Below the pieces are notes generated by a model, which worked only from the letters and a program-made list of their open reading frames with translations, did no database searches and was not told the DNA's origin. From assembly GCF_051622035.1 (NCBI RefSeq), contig NC_135365.1, positions 4,578,501 through 4,642,500 on the forward strand: 64,000 nucleotides of DNA, written 5' to 3'. Each line of letters starts with the position of its first letter. The first letter of the stretch is position 1. Source of the DNA: Arctopsyche grandis. Taxonomy: Eukaryota; Arthropoda; Insecta; Trichoptera; Hydropsychidae. The position numbers and the translations under genes are program-made. Positions 47,930 to 60,490 of this stretch are shown here, one piece after another.

Positions 47930-48650
47930 CATTATTGCATATTAAATTACGAAATTCCATCACGTGCTATACAACGACGAGGGATTAAAATAATACAAAA
48001 CTGAAAAGAAATACAAATTCACCGGTCAAATTACACCATTGTAACCCAATTTTCATCGAGGATCGTACCCACAGCGAAACATCGGAGAGTCTGGATTTCG
48101 TTTTTTTCGTATGTATACCATGTTTTTTTCTTCTTTTTATCCAGAGTTTTTCCACCCCCTTGAACCGGTGAAGGGTACAGTGTGTATCTTCGTGACGTAC
48201 GATAATTCATTCGGCTGGTTTCCGGTAGGGGTTGTTTATTGCCGGCGTGCGTACTGTCGGTAAGGGCGTGATCAGCATCTCGTACGAGCTCCACGGCCTG
48301 TTTATGACACGACGAGGATACTTAATAAGACGTATTAAGGGTTCAGATCAGGTCCGGCCCTTCATCCCTTCTATAACAAATAAAAGTTTTCAGTCTACGT
48401 GGGGATGAACGAAGCTCTCGCAGTCGCGGGCTTTCGACTGGGTTACGATGATGCGCCTCTGCATTATGGCGATATGTAGCTTTGTCTTCTTTCATTTTGG
48501 CTCAAAAGGATTTTCGATCATTGTTTGGCGTCACAATGATGTACTAAAACTGATGACTTTATTATGGTTAGACCTGCTGCTAGGTAGACAGTATGTATGT
48601 ATATAAAATAGCACAAAAAATACAAATCAAATACCATTAAACGTGTGCAC
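47930..48650. other. No gene recognised; less AT-rich island (about 48010-48560)
   Basis: CG-containing unique-looking sequence without motif. Confidence 0.4.
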
Positions 48651-48654
48651 ATGG

Positions 48655-49200
48655 TAATTTGATTCGATCGTTTTCATACTTTGCCATATTGCTCATTTTG
48701 GTCATCAATATAAGTAAATGGATCCTCCGCCATTACGATGGTGCAAAAATATCGTGTTAGACGCGTTTGAAAATTAAAACAAGTGCCTGACGTTAATCGC
48801 CCAAAATGTTCAGTGGCATTGTTCGCCTACTGCGCTCACTTCAGCATTTTCTTGGTTTCTTCTCCGTTTTCGCCGTCATCTAGCTTTAATTGCTTAAACG
48901 CATATAACTATTTCTTTTTTGACAAATCTCCTTTACCTTTCACTTACGATTACAATTCAGAGGACAATTTACCTCTTATCCGATCGTTTTCATACTTTGC
49001 CATATTGCTCATTTTGGTCATCAATATAAGTAAATGGATCTTCCGCCATTACCATAGATATAATATCGTTTAAGAAGCGTTTCAAGTTCGAAAATTTTTA
49101 ATCTCGGTGACGTTTCGGTAGTTATTAATTTTATACATATGTAGATGGCGGAAGTAAAATAAAATCATTGGTATATTTATTCAAAATAATAATTTATATA
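48655..49200 (+). repeat. Family S repeat: partial copy next to a full copy
   Basis: A partial copy (48655-48780, CGTTTTCATACTTTGCCATA, GTGTTAGACGCGTTTGAAA) is followed after about 145 bases by a full copy (48925-49200). Confidence 0.78.
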
Positions 49201-49329
49201 TCTTAATAGTATATAAAAAACCAATTAGTTCACTCAAAGTGTTAATAATGAATGTTATCGATATCCTTGTCGATCGAAATATCGATCCATATTGCTTTTA
49301 CGCGCACAAAACACAAATCCGTGCTCTAC

Positions 49330-49835
49330 TAATACGAATTTTTTGCTCGTAAATTTACAGATTTAAAATTCAGCACACATCCAATTAACCCATTTAAACG
49401 AAATCAAAAAATAGTTTGGCCAGAACACTATTCTAATAAACATGTTTCAATAGAAAATACTCACTATAATATAGTATTAACAGTGGAAAAAAATCCCATG
49501 TGAAAATACATAATTTTGACTTTTGATTTGAACTGGACGACTACTTAGAGAGATTTGAAAGCTGAAAAGTACTAAAAATGAAAGATAAAATACCCGACTA
49601 TAGATTCCAATATTTATTTTGAACAGAAAATTAACAGATTTTGAGAAATCGACCGAACAACACCAAGATATAGAAAAATCGCGCGATTTAAAAAACACAT
49701 ATGTATCTCTGAATCTCGAGCCAATCAACACTTTTTACAACAGATTCGTGTTCACTGGGCATATATCTATAAGAAAAGTCATATCTCGTCTCTGAAACAT
49801 TTTTCGTTTCGAACAGTGTAATTAGACGTCAGTCA
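49330..49835 (-). repeat. Family U repeat, copy 2
   Basis: Complement of the element at 21972-22490: ACACTGTTCGAAACG start, TTGATTGGCTCGAGATTC, GTTGTTCGGTCGATTTC, and TTAATTGGATGTGTGCTG near the other end. Non-coding. About 500 bases. Confidence 0.78.
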
Positions 49836-50202
49836 TATATTTCAAATAAAACAACAATTAAATTAATTTGTAAACTAAAAATTAGAAAATAAAAATTGGT
49901 AAAAAATAGTTTTTTAAAAACAAACCTCCTTTTATTCACTCTATATTTTATAAAATTTGCTGAATAGGTTCTCATTATATTTCATATATATTTAGGTCAC
50001 TCATATTATTGTTAATGTTGATCGTGATATAAGCGAAAGTAACAAGATTTTGCTAGTACTTTATTAAAAAATTGTTGTTATTTATTGGTATGTATATGTA
50101 TGTTTAGCCTTTGTGTTATAAATATATACATATGTACATATGTGAGCATTTTATTGAATGCAATAACAAGAGTAATAATTCCAAGCATCGATTTATACAT
50201 AT

Positions 50203-50533
50203 TGTTACATTCGTGGGTGATGTGTATTTTGTTGTTATTAATATTTCCGCTGCCACCAAGCGTTTTTGCGGAACGCTACTCCGTAAATAAAACTCACTTT
50301 ATTTTATAAGATGATTATCTTCTTTAATGGTAGTAAGTATACACGAGATTAGTTAGTATTACACGTTACTAGTTAGTGGTTACTAGTTAAGTCGTCTAAT
50401 CGCGAGTCACTAGTTAGACGGTTCAATTGTAAGTCAGTGATTAGTAAGAGACGGTTCGGTTGTAAGTCAGACGGTTCGATCGCAAGTGATCTTCCATATG
50501 TTTTACATCAGTATATATTTAATAGACGTAACA
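50203..50533. mobile_element. Possible solo LTR of another family
   Basis: TGTTACATTCGTGGGTG to AGACGTAACA, about 330 bases with short inverted ends TGTTAC/GTAACA, flanked by ATAT and ATTT. Internally, degenerate tandem words (ACTAGTTAGT, AGTCAGACGGTTCG). AATAAA at 50286. No relative in the window. Confidence 0.5.
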
Positions 50534-52330
50534 ATTTGGACCAATCATAGTTCGTGATAAAATAGGGGGGAACTCGAGTTAAGTAAAACAATATCTTAAG
50601 ACTTTAATACTTTGACCCTTGAGTGTGTCGAGAAATGGTTTTCACACAATTAGTTACGCAGCTTTAAAAGGGTTTTTGAGGGAATACGATTCGAGTCGAG
50701 TCGTGTGAAAAATGCTGGTAAACTAATTAAAGACAATATTTTTAGTGTTTGCATATGTATCCCTTGAGGGTAGATTTCACGCAATTCGTTGTGCGGATTA
50801 AGAGTCGTGAGAATAATGCAGAAAAGCGATAAAGTTAATTGAAAAACGATATTTTTAGTGTTAACATATGTGTCTTGAATGTATCGAGAAATGGCTGAGT
50901 AGATGCACGCAATTTGTTGTGCAGGCTTAAGAAGGGCTTTGATATTTTTGGGGGAAACATAATTCGTCTCGCAGATTGATTTAAAGGTCGTGGGAGTAGA
51001 ATACAGCTAACATAAAACAAATAAAGACTTATGTAGATATAACACTATGTATGTAGTTAAATGAATGCAAGTCACAACAAAAGGTAATTTTAAGCCATCA
51101 TAAGTCACCACATACGGTTGATATATTCAACTTGACACAACCACGGCAGCGCTATGCATTCAGGCTTTAGAATTGTAGAGCTAGTCCAGCTGTTGAGCCA
51201 CATACTTACGTATAATCCCATGCAATAGCCACATTGAGCCAAATAATGGGGTCGAATCGTACTGGAGATGAATCAAATAGAGGTTCAGCTAGAAACTAGG
51301 TGTATTATTCCACTCTTACGTGGACGTGTATTCAAATACTTTTATGTTTTTCGTTGTGAATTTTCCCTGGAGGCTTTTTATTAACGGTCGTTGTAACATG
51401 TGGCATCGTTATTTTCAAAGCAGACTTGGCTTTTTATTTCGTATATGCGAAAGCGTAAACTTGTACGGAATGTTGTCGTGCTTTTCTTTCAAAACTTATT
51501 TCTCAAGTGCCGAATGCCGTAAAATTTAATTCTATTTATAGTACAAGTTATTCGCGTGAATGCTATACAAAAGTACATATATTCTCAAGTATAATGTTGA
51601 TGTAATTTTGTATGGAAATACGATTTCAAAATAATGTGGACACTTTCATTCGATAGCTTGTGAGTTTACATGTATTAAATTTTATTCAAATATTTATTAT
51701 AATATCATAACCGTAATTTTGAAATGAAATTTTCCTCCATTTTCATTAAGAGAAGTGTTGCTATATATTTTCGCTATTTTTCCCATGTCGTTTCCAGGAA
51801 AATTTCTTATATAATTATGTTGCGTTACAATCCATTCCATTCGATTAACTTTTATGTAACCTTAGGTACATATATTTTTCATAAAATTATTTTTTTTTAT
51901 AATTAAAACGTACATATAAGCATAATGTTTATTTGTGTTTCCGCTACGCAAATTCGCAGTCTTCAACTTTGGAATATCAATTTAGGTCTTGGAAAGGAAA
52001 ACAAAGAAACAAAGGAAAACACCCCGTTAATATCGGTCTTTTCCATTATGAAATTTTTATGTTGTTTTTCCATTAAGAAATTCTACAATTTTCAATACAG
52101 AACCTTTAAATTTGGTATACCATATTATGATTTTATGAGTCTCTATATACAAACGATATGAGCAACGCTTGGCAGGTGGGTTTTTTCGCTATGAACAGCC
52201 AGAGCTACCAAATTTAGTATACTAACTTAAAGTACCCGTTTTTTGAAGGGCTTGGAGCTATAGATTAAAGGGCTTTCATAGCGAAACTAAACCGGCTATG
52301 CCGTGAGAGTGTGCTTTCCGTTATGCAAAG
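50534..52330. other. No gene recognised; degenerate repeats at 50575-51010
   Basis: Three related segments around TATCGAGAAATGG / AATTAGTTACGCAG / AATTTGTTGTGCAGG (near 50620, 50760, 50880) suggest an old tandem repeat. The rest shows no feature. Confidence 0.4.
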
Positions 52331-52334
52331 CCAT

Positions 52335-52600
52335 TTTTGCAAGCTTTTTATCAACTTCACTTTGTCGGTTCACTTACATTTCTGCCCGTCAAAAATTTTT
52401 GAACCACTTCCACTCTTTAGATCACTTTACTATTTTACCAACATAAGGGGATAGCTTATATCGAAGTACGTTAATGTCCCCAAAATTAGGCTAGAGGAGT
52501 TCAATCATTAACGAACTCATTGAAAATTATATCAGAATTTTGTGTCAGATCGAAGCGATTACTGCTTATTATCCAAACGTGGCTTTCTACTGCCCCTTTT
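52335..52600 (+). repeat. Family Z repeat, copy
   Basis: TTTTTGAACCACTTCCACTC, ATTAGGCTAGAGGAGTTCAATC and TTAACGAACTCATTG match copies at 21785 and 24580. Confidence 0.72.
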
Positions 52601-53021
52601 GCCCCAACAGTGATAAAATCTACTTTTTCCACTCTCATTTTTGAACTTACGATGATCAAATTTGGCAGAACATCCGTCAGTACCCTAATTCAGAACCTTG
52701 AAGGGTTTTTGAAAGGTAAGTTTAATAAGTTTCTATAAAAAATTGTTTCTATACAATTAGTTATATTTTTATCAAATGTGTTTTAATACGATTCAAATCC
52801 ACATTTTGTGATTTGGAAGGAGTCGGAGACATTTTAATGTTCTTTCAAACTTTTTAAACCAAACGAATCCTGGAAATGCTTAGCTTTTCCAAGTAATGCT
52901 GATTATTTTATGTATGAAAAAGTTAATTGGCTAAATACACAAATAAAACATTATAGTATTAATAATATCTAAACAGTATAATATTATAGTATTAATAATA
53001 TTTAAGCAGTATTTAAAATAT

Positions 53022-53446
53022 ATTTTATTTTATTTCAGTCGAACATTCTCCTTTACAGATTGCTCCAAAGCAACGAATGTACTAATACAGATACAATACA
53101 ATAATAAAACTAATAAAAGCATTTACACAATGCGAATTCATACCAAGATCAACCACAGTGACATCTATGGAGAATTTTTTGCAGTATTTTATGATACAAA
53201 TTGGCGAAACTCAAAATAACTGAATGCAAGATAATCTGAATAACTTGAGATTTACAAGATAGATTGGAAAGCAGATGTCAATTTACAGAAACCGTTTCAA
53301 TGAAAATCAGACAGATAGTCAAACTCTGATATGAAACGATCGACCTGGAACACAAACCAAGGTCTGGCCAACAGCTATTAGTAGGGATCGAACTGTGACC
53401 ACTACGCTCGAAAGCATGATATGCTCACCACTATTTCACGATCAAA
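53022..53446 (-). mobile_element. tRNA-SINE, type B head, tail (ii)
   Basis: On the - strand: GTGAAATAGTGGTGAGCATAT head with GTTCGATCCC, body, CATAGATGTCACTGTGG and tail ACATTCGTTGCTTTGGAGCA ... GAATGTTCGACTGAAAT with AAATAAAATA. Confidence 0.85.
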
Positions 53447-54518
53447 ACTGTTGCAATATCAACAGCTAAAAATACATAAAAATAAAAATAAATCTCTCTA
53501 AATATATGTATTATGTTTTTGTAAAAATTGAATGAGTGCTTTTGGCGGTTGATTGTATCAAGTATAAAAATAATGGCATCAAAAACTGCACGTCATCTCA
53601 AATCGTTTATCACGCGGGATTTTCACAATGCAGCAGCATCAATACACCGAAATAAAAGTACCCTTAAAAGCACCTCCGAATATGTTATTTTTATCGAAAA
53701 GTACATTGCAATATTTTTTGCTCCATTTCAGCGCATTAGAGCACGTCTAATGAAATAGAACGTGTTGTGAAAAATATTTTGAGAGCAGAGCTTGCATTGT
53801 TCGCTCGAGAACACTTCAAAGAATAATGACACGTTTATGAAGCATATATGTGAATGAAGAGAAAACTCTCAAAACGGATTTTCACGTGTACGAATGTAGA
53901 CGTGGTTCAAAACAGTCTCATTATCAGCCATTTTTGATTAGCAGACAGTGTCTTCCCGTATTTGTGCAAGTTGTTCGAGTACGAAAGTTAAGTGTTTGCT
54001 TGGCAATTGATACTGAGAAGACGTTCGCGTTTCTCAAGCCCTCATACGTGTGTGTTATTATCTTGGGATGAAAGTTTTTCGTCGTATTATAGAGTACATA
54101 TGTATTATATACATACATATGTGTAGTTTTGGTTAGCGTGCGTTCGAGCATTTTAGAATGATTCGAATTCGCGCGGTAGTTACGTTTACTATGATGTTCT
54201 TTTTCGTGGTAAATGGGATAGAAACAAAGACAATTTGTTTTTATTTCATCGTAAGTTTTTTCGCACGCTCGTATACGCATGGAAAGGTCACACGATATTT
54301 CGTTATGAGTGATATTTAGAGAGCGAAACACGTACTAAAGTCGGACGTTTCAATATGTTGTCTCACACATACAGTGAATACATGCTCTTACACTTGACTT
54401 AACTTTAAAAATATGTACTTGAGATTTCGGTTTGGGTTTGCAGTAGAATTCTGTCAATGTTAAATGGACTGGTGATTTACAAATAGCCTCAAAATCGAGA
54501 CGATTCTACGTTTTATAA
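53447..54518. other. No gene recognised; less AT-rich island (about 53520-54350)
   Basis: Unique-looking sequence with open frames on both strands (73 and 135 codons overlapping at 53850-54331) but no motif. Confidence 0.4.
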
Positions 54519-54520
54519 AA

Positions 54521-55738
54521 TACTAGCTGTATTACCCGGCTTCGCTCAGTGTTTATAATATAAACCGCTTAAGCATGACTAAGCTAATTTAATTTAAAAA
54601 AAAAAAAAAAATTAATAAATTTAAAAAAAAAATAAAAAATAAAATTTAAAAAAAATAAAAAAAAAAATCAAAAAAAAAATAAAAAAAAAATCAAAAAAAA
54701 AATAAAAAAAAAATCAAAAAAATTTTTTTAAAAAATCAAAAAAAAAATCAAATTTTTTTTTTTGCCTTCTAGGGCTTCGCCCTCGGCACCCCCCTGAGCC
54801 TTTGCCTTCTAGGGCTTCGCCCCTCCACGCCCCATGAGCAATTGCCGTTTAGGGCTTCGCCCCCATGATCAGTTGCCTTTTAGGGCTTCGCCCCTCCGCG
54901 CCCCCATGATTCAAAGCCGTCTAGGGCTTCGCCCCCCTTAGTTAATGCCTTTTAGGGCTTCGCCCCCCTTAGTTAATGCCTTTTAGGGCTTCGCCCCCCG
55001 CGCCCCCAAGATTAATTGCCGTTTCGGGCTTCGCCCCCCTTAGTTAATGCCTTTTAGGGCTTCGCCCCTCCGCACCCCCATGATTAAATGCCGTCTAGGG
55101 CTTCGCCCCCCCTAGTTAATGCCTTTTAGGGCTTCGCCCCCCGCGCCCCCAAGATTAATTGCCGTTTAGGGCTTCGCCCCCCTTAGTTAATGCCTTTTAG
55201 GGCTTCGCCCCTCCGCGCCCCCATGATTAAATGCCGTCTAAGGCTTCGCCCCCATGATCAGTTGCCTTTTAGGGCTTCGCCCCTCCGCGCCCCCATGATT
55301 AATTGCCGTCTAGGGCTTCGCCCCCCTTAGTTAATGCCTATTAGGGCTTGCGCCCCATGAGGCTGGGCCCCCCGGGCCCCCTTCGGGGTCCCACGGGGCT
55401 GCGCCCCTTGTGGCGCCCCCTTTTGAGCCCCATGGGGCTGCGCCCCATGAGGCTGGGCCCCCCCGGGGCCCCACGGGGCTGCGCCCCTCGTGGCGCCCCC
55501 TTTTGAGCCCCATGGGGCTGCGCCCCTTGTGGCGCCCCTGGCGGGGCCCCATGAAACTACTGGCCTTGCGCCCCCGCGGGGGTGAATCCATTGAATCGAA
55601 AAAAACAAATCGGCGCCCATGGATCGAAAAAAAAAAAAAACGAATCACGTGTTCGATGACGTCACCGATCTACGGACGACGAAGAAGACGACGACCAAGG
55701 ATACATACAAAGTCTCTTTCCAAATTATAGATTAGATG
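54521..55738 (+). mobile_element. Family X element with A-rich and GC-rich tandem arrays
   Basis: Starts TACTAGCTGTATTACCCGGC and ends CAAAGTCTCTTTCCAAATTA ... ATTAGATG. Inside: (A)n with TC interruptions (54596-54760), about 16 units of TTAGGGCTTCGCCCC with variable spacers such as TTAGTTAATGCC (54765-55340), and a longer GC-rich array of GGGGCTGCGCCCC type (55345-55570). Open frames of Gly/Ala/Pro/Gln repeats there are by-products. The start and end words recur at 61354-62638 around an unrelated array. I cannot assign a class. Confidence 0.72.
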
Positions 55739-55799
55739 GTACGTTTTAAGGTTCGTTTATACCAGCACAACAACTACTCGTTCGCTGTAGTGTGAAGTA

Positions 55800-57060
55800 A
55801 AAAAATATATATGAGAGATAGTGAGGGCCTATAATGCAAATTTTATAAGATATATGTAGTGTGAAAAAGATTTTTATTATTAATTTCAATAATATGTATA
55901 ATTTAACCAAAAACATCCTATGTCAACAAATTGAAACCAATTACAAAAAGGTCGACTGATTCGTACAGCGAGATATCAGTTACAAACGTCAAACTGACAG
56001 TTGAGCCTGGAGTGTTTGGCCATAACAAGTAAATCGAACCACCATTATAATACAAACATTTTAACAGTCACTATATAATATAGATTACAGGCTCTCATAT
56101 ATATTTTTACTTCAATCATAGGATTGAAGTTAAAATATATATGAGAGCCTATAATGCAAATTATATAAGATGTAGTGTGAAAAAGATAAAAATATAGGCG
56201 TTTAAATAATCATAGTCTGACAAAGCGAGAGGGCGGCGAAAAGGCAAATAAATACGGCAACTTACCATTACACGTTAAGATGGTCAAAATTTAATAGAAT
56301 TTTTAAACTTGTCTGTTACGATTATTTGTCACCATCGAGCTATCAGAAATGATTTAAATTTCCATCGTTGACCAAACCGCATAAAATGGCAAAGTTTCAA
56401 AACGATCGGAAGACTGTAGGAAAAGATACTGAATCGATTGCAAAGTGAAGCTAAGAAGAGACCCTGTAAAATTAATAAATTTCTGTAAAAAAAGTATCTA
56501 ATAAAACGTGAAGGTGTTCTTAGACACAATTTTTGTAAATGTAAAATATTATTTATTTAAAAAAATGAAGCCAAAATTCCAAAATCAGAGAGTGGAAAAC
56601 AAAGATCGACTGGTATGAGCAGAGAGACGTCAAAAAGTAACTGTTAGCGTGTTGGCCATAGCACGCATATCGAATTATCAAAATTATAATATAAACATTT
56701 TAACATTCATTATATAATTTGTTAGTTAAGTAAAAATTTATGTGATATAATGAGAGCCTATAATGCAAATTTTATAAGATATAGTGCGAAAATTATAATG
56801 TTATAGGCGTTTAAACAATTAATATCTGACAAAACGAGTGGGGGGCGGAAAGTCAAACATATAAGGCTACAAGCTTGTGGCAAAGGGTTAGCTGTCACCG
56901 TCTCCAAAATTTTTTGATTCTTATACGTGTTTATTACGATTATATTTCACCATCGAATTAGCGGAAACAATTGAAAAAACGATCGGAAGAATTTAGGAAT
57001 ATTGTCAGACTGATCGGCGAAGTGAAACTAGTTAAAACCTTGTAAAAAATATTCCTTAGT
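55800..57060. repeat. Locally repeated MITE-like units
   Basis: GAGAGCCTATAATGCAAATT ... TAAGATATAGTG occurs at about 55827, 56143 and 56752, and the sequence after it (CGTTTAAA, CTGACAAAGCGAG, GGCGG) recurs at 56195 and 56805. The block with GTGTTTGGCCATAACA / GTGTTGGCCATAGCA recurs at 56013 and 56650. Two family S pieces lie inside (56310, 56930). Confidence 0.65.
56089..56150. repeat. 29-bp inverted repeat with 4-base loop
   Basis: AGGCTCTCATATATATTT ... at 56089-56117 pairs with 56122-56150 with one mismatch. It looks like two element ends meeting head to head. Confidence 0.88.
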
Positions 57061-58760
57061 ATATTCTATATGGACGCATTTATATGTTTTTGGAACAAGT
57101 GTACTCCCAAATCTAATTTTTCACCAGTTGCCACTGGTTGCACTCTGTAGTGTATATGTAAACTGGCATTACATTAAACTCCTTCAAAACAAGCATGAAC
57201 ATCCCAAAATTGAGCGGTGCTGTATAGTATGAACAGAATTAGTTTTTTCCCGTGCAGTGCTGTGCTGTGTTGTACCGAGCTGTTGAAGTGCAGTACTGGA
57301 TAATATAAGCCTTTACAGGTCTTCACTTTGTTTAAAATTTTGATGTTTTCTGTTTTCATATAAGTTTTGTGATAAAATACTTTAAAGAATTAATATCACA
57401 AAATTTTTGTTAATGTTACTGACCATTAAAAAATAAGCATTTAATTTGTTGCCTATTGAATATTATCGATAATTAACTAAAGCTATAGAAATATATGATC
57501 TTATTATGTAGATGTAAAATTTGTTCTATTTAATTTTGAAAAATGATGAAAAAATAAATCAAAACTTTACTATAATATTGTGTATTAAATAAAATTAAGA
57601 TTTTTTTTATGAAAGAATATTAATTTATTAATTTAATAAAAAAATAACGATGCTTTTAGTCGTGGAATGTTTAGTATTTCAGCTTTATTAAATGTTAACC
57701 CATTATTTTGAATTATAGTTGTGTAGTCTTTTTGTGGGATTAATTCACAATGAATAATAAATTATGCTAATAAATTAATATTGTATTTCAAAGTTAGTTA
57801 AATGTGAATATTTAACATTGGACATCTGATATATGTAGTTAGTTTAAGACACTATCTCTCCAAATTGTTCCAACAGAATAACATATTGGAAATTTGGATT
57901 AGTTTCAAGGTTTATTCAATACACGTGAATGAATTATGCCTATCGTTTTAAATAACGACGGTTTTGAACTCAATAATTAATACTTTGTCTTAAGACAGAG
58001 TTTCATTTAATTAAATTGTAAAATATCAAAGGAAATGAACTAATATTTAATTATCATAGTTAATTACGGCCAATTCGACGTCGATTTTAAATCAACAGTT
58101 GGAAAGTTATTTAAATTGAAATTCAAAATTTAAGCGTCACTTTTAATTGGAAAAACAGGAGATTGAACGATGTTTGGGTCGTTCAATGGAGTTTGTTGAA
58201 TGAATTTAGTTTCGTAATGTTGATTATTATTAATCAACAACAATACAACTTTAGCTTACAAAGTGTCAAAATTCCATTAGTAAATATTCTATATATAATA
58301 CATATATTCCAACAATTTAATCTACTACTCAAAAATAATATCAAGCTTGATAATCTTAAATATCTTTATATGTATAATGACTTACAACAAAAAAAAAATT
58401 TAACCGTCAAAAACGAATCGCATCAAATTAAGTAAAACGTTTAGATGCTTGTTATTATTTTATTGGTTTTTAATTGACTATAAAACAATTTCATTTAAAA
58501 ATTAAACTAAGTCTTTAATATGTACAAGATGAGGTTTTTTTGACTATTAAAAAATATTGTAAACTATTATCAAGCTCGAACTAGAGTCAAAAACAAAATT
58601 TTAATCATACGTACAATGTAATTTTTATACATAACTATTTTTGATAACTTTTTCATAATAGATGTAATGTGTTTTATAACATTTTACATACATACATACA
58701 TATAAATATATAATTTAGATTAATGTTGATGATTTACTGAAAATTGTGCTTTAATAGTTT
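57061..58760. other. AT-rich stretch without recognised features
   Basis: No exon or repeat signature. The short GTGCAGTGCTGTGCTGTGTT run at 57254 is a local simple repeat. Confidence 0.45.
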
Positions 58761-58765
58761 AATAG

Positions 58766-59165
58766 CTAGCAGTATGGCTCGGTGGTTGCGTTTATGTTTA
58801 GCACCGAGAGGTTACCGGGTTCGACCCCGTGATAATCTTTAATGCTGCTGGTCAGACTTGGATATTGGTAACTCCAAGTCGAACGCTTCCTATCAGAGTT
58901 TGTCAATTTATATGTTTTCATCGTTGAAACGGTTCCTCCATCAAATTGGCAAAAACCACCCTACCCGCTATGTCACAAATATCTGAATATGTAAAATTTA
59001 TGTACAAGTCTAAATCCATAGATGTCTCTATAGATTAATTTATGAATTAATTAATTATTGAATTTCGTATTCTTCAGCCTCTCGAAAAACGTAATAAAAA
59101 TGTTTGTAATTAATTGTCTAGGAAGGCGCATTGGGGTTTATCTGTTAGGCCTTCCTGGTATATAT
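58766..59165 (+). mobile_element. tRNA-SINE, type A head, tail (i)
   Basis: Head GCTAGCAGTATGGCTCGGTGG, B box GGGTTCGACCCC, body, and hairpin GTCTAGGAAGGCGCATTGGGG ... TAGGCCTTCCTGG. Confidence 0.9.
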
Positions 59166-59369
59166 CTATGAAAAATAATATAAAATATTTATACCCAAAT
59201 AGTACAGAGCATATTTTCTCTGAATAGAGACTTTCTGATTACAATAAGATATATCTAGTTGGTACATTTGATTATAATCATTAATTTTCAGTGACATTAA
59301 TAGCCGACTGTTATTCTATAGCAGTAGTATTATATTTTTAGGTTCGTACATATAAATGTTATATGATAT

Positions 59370-59621
59370 TGTAATGTGGGAACATGGGAGAGAGTATCCA
59401 CTGTATTCGTGGGTGAACAATAGAGACCTCGTAGACCCCCGGACAAAGGATACGCTAGAGTTCTCAGAACCGGGGCGTGTGACTCGTCAGGGTAGACTTA
59501 CGTGGGCAACTTGTCCTTTATAAGGAGGTACATACACGTGTGGACCTCCTGAATCGTTGAATAAATGCTGCGAAGCGACTTTTGCCTTTCATTTGGATCC
59601 TGGACCCACCCCTACGCAACA
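59370..59621 (+). mobile_element. Solo LTR 5 (short) with ATAT target duplication
   Basis: TGTAATGTGGGAAC ... CCTACGCAACA, 252 bases, flanked by ATAT on both sides. It shares the 3' part (GAATAAATGCTGCGAAGCGAC, TTTGGATCCTGGACCCACCC) with LTRs 1-4 but has a different, shorter 5' part. Confidence 0.85.
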
Positions 59622-59739
59622 ATATAAGGGATATTCTTAGAATGTGTACTACATATATAAAGATGATTTGTATAATAATATATATAAAAATGGACGCGAC
59701 GTGTGTGGGTATGTGACTATATATGTGGGTATGTGGCAG

Positions 59740-60490
59740 ACGCGTAGACACACACCCAATCAGAGCAAAGTATTCAAGATGTGGGGAAGCGTGGTAGCGG
59801 GGAAGTGGGGAAGTGGGGAAGGGGGGTGTGGAGTGTCATTTGAGGACAGGCATGTGCGAAATTGGGCCGAGTCACGGGTGACATATATACACACACACTT
59901 TTTTTTCATAATTTAGAACGGGTTGGATTGGTGAGCGCGTAATGCGCGCACTTTTTATTGCGATTAATATTACGTGCGCAAATAAAGAATTGCAGAGGAA
60001 CGGTTTGAATAAAAAAATATGATTTATTACTATATTTAGTACAAGAACTGATTACAGACTAACTTTAATTCTAACAGTAATGAGTTTATATACTCTTATT
60101 TAAAAAAATGAAGTGTTGAAGACACGTATTGTACAATTTTGGTTAGTGAGTGCTTGAGGTGTGCCATAAATCAACGGTGTTACTTATTAAATTAGGTGTG
60201 GCACAATCAATGGTGTGTCTTATCACTACTGGTTAGTCGTATTAATTGTTAACATTGATTACACATCACGTTACTAGTGACGAATTGGTGATATCTTAAC
60301 ATAATGGAAGAGGGTTGTCCTCAGTCCTCAACTCGCTCGCGTGCCTATAAATTACCTTTATAAAAATTTTAATATATATATATATTTAAATAACTTTATA
60401 AAAAATTATATATAACATATAACTTTATTTTAATTCGTGTATCAATTCCTTTCCGAAACACCCGTTGAAATCAACGGGCAGAACACTAGC
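59740..60490. repeat. Element with CCCGTTGATTTCAACGGG end, copy 3, interrupted
   Basis: GGGTTGGATTGGTGAGCGCG (59928) and ATTGCGATTAATATTACGTGCGC match copy 2 at 41152-41205. They are separated by about 360 bases (59985-60345) of other sequence from GCGTGCCTATAAATTAC and the palindromic end (60465-60482) shared with copy 1. The insert is unclassified. Confidence 0.6.

Noticed and set aside
53924..54331. 135-codon open frame on the - strand
   Set aside because: No domain, no splice structure, overlapped by another open frame on the + strand.
55327..55730. Gly/Ala/Gln/Pro-rich proteins in the GC-rich array
   Set aside because: Overlapping open frames on both strands of a tandem repeat; compositional artefact.
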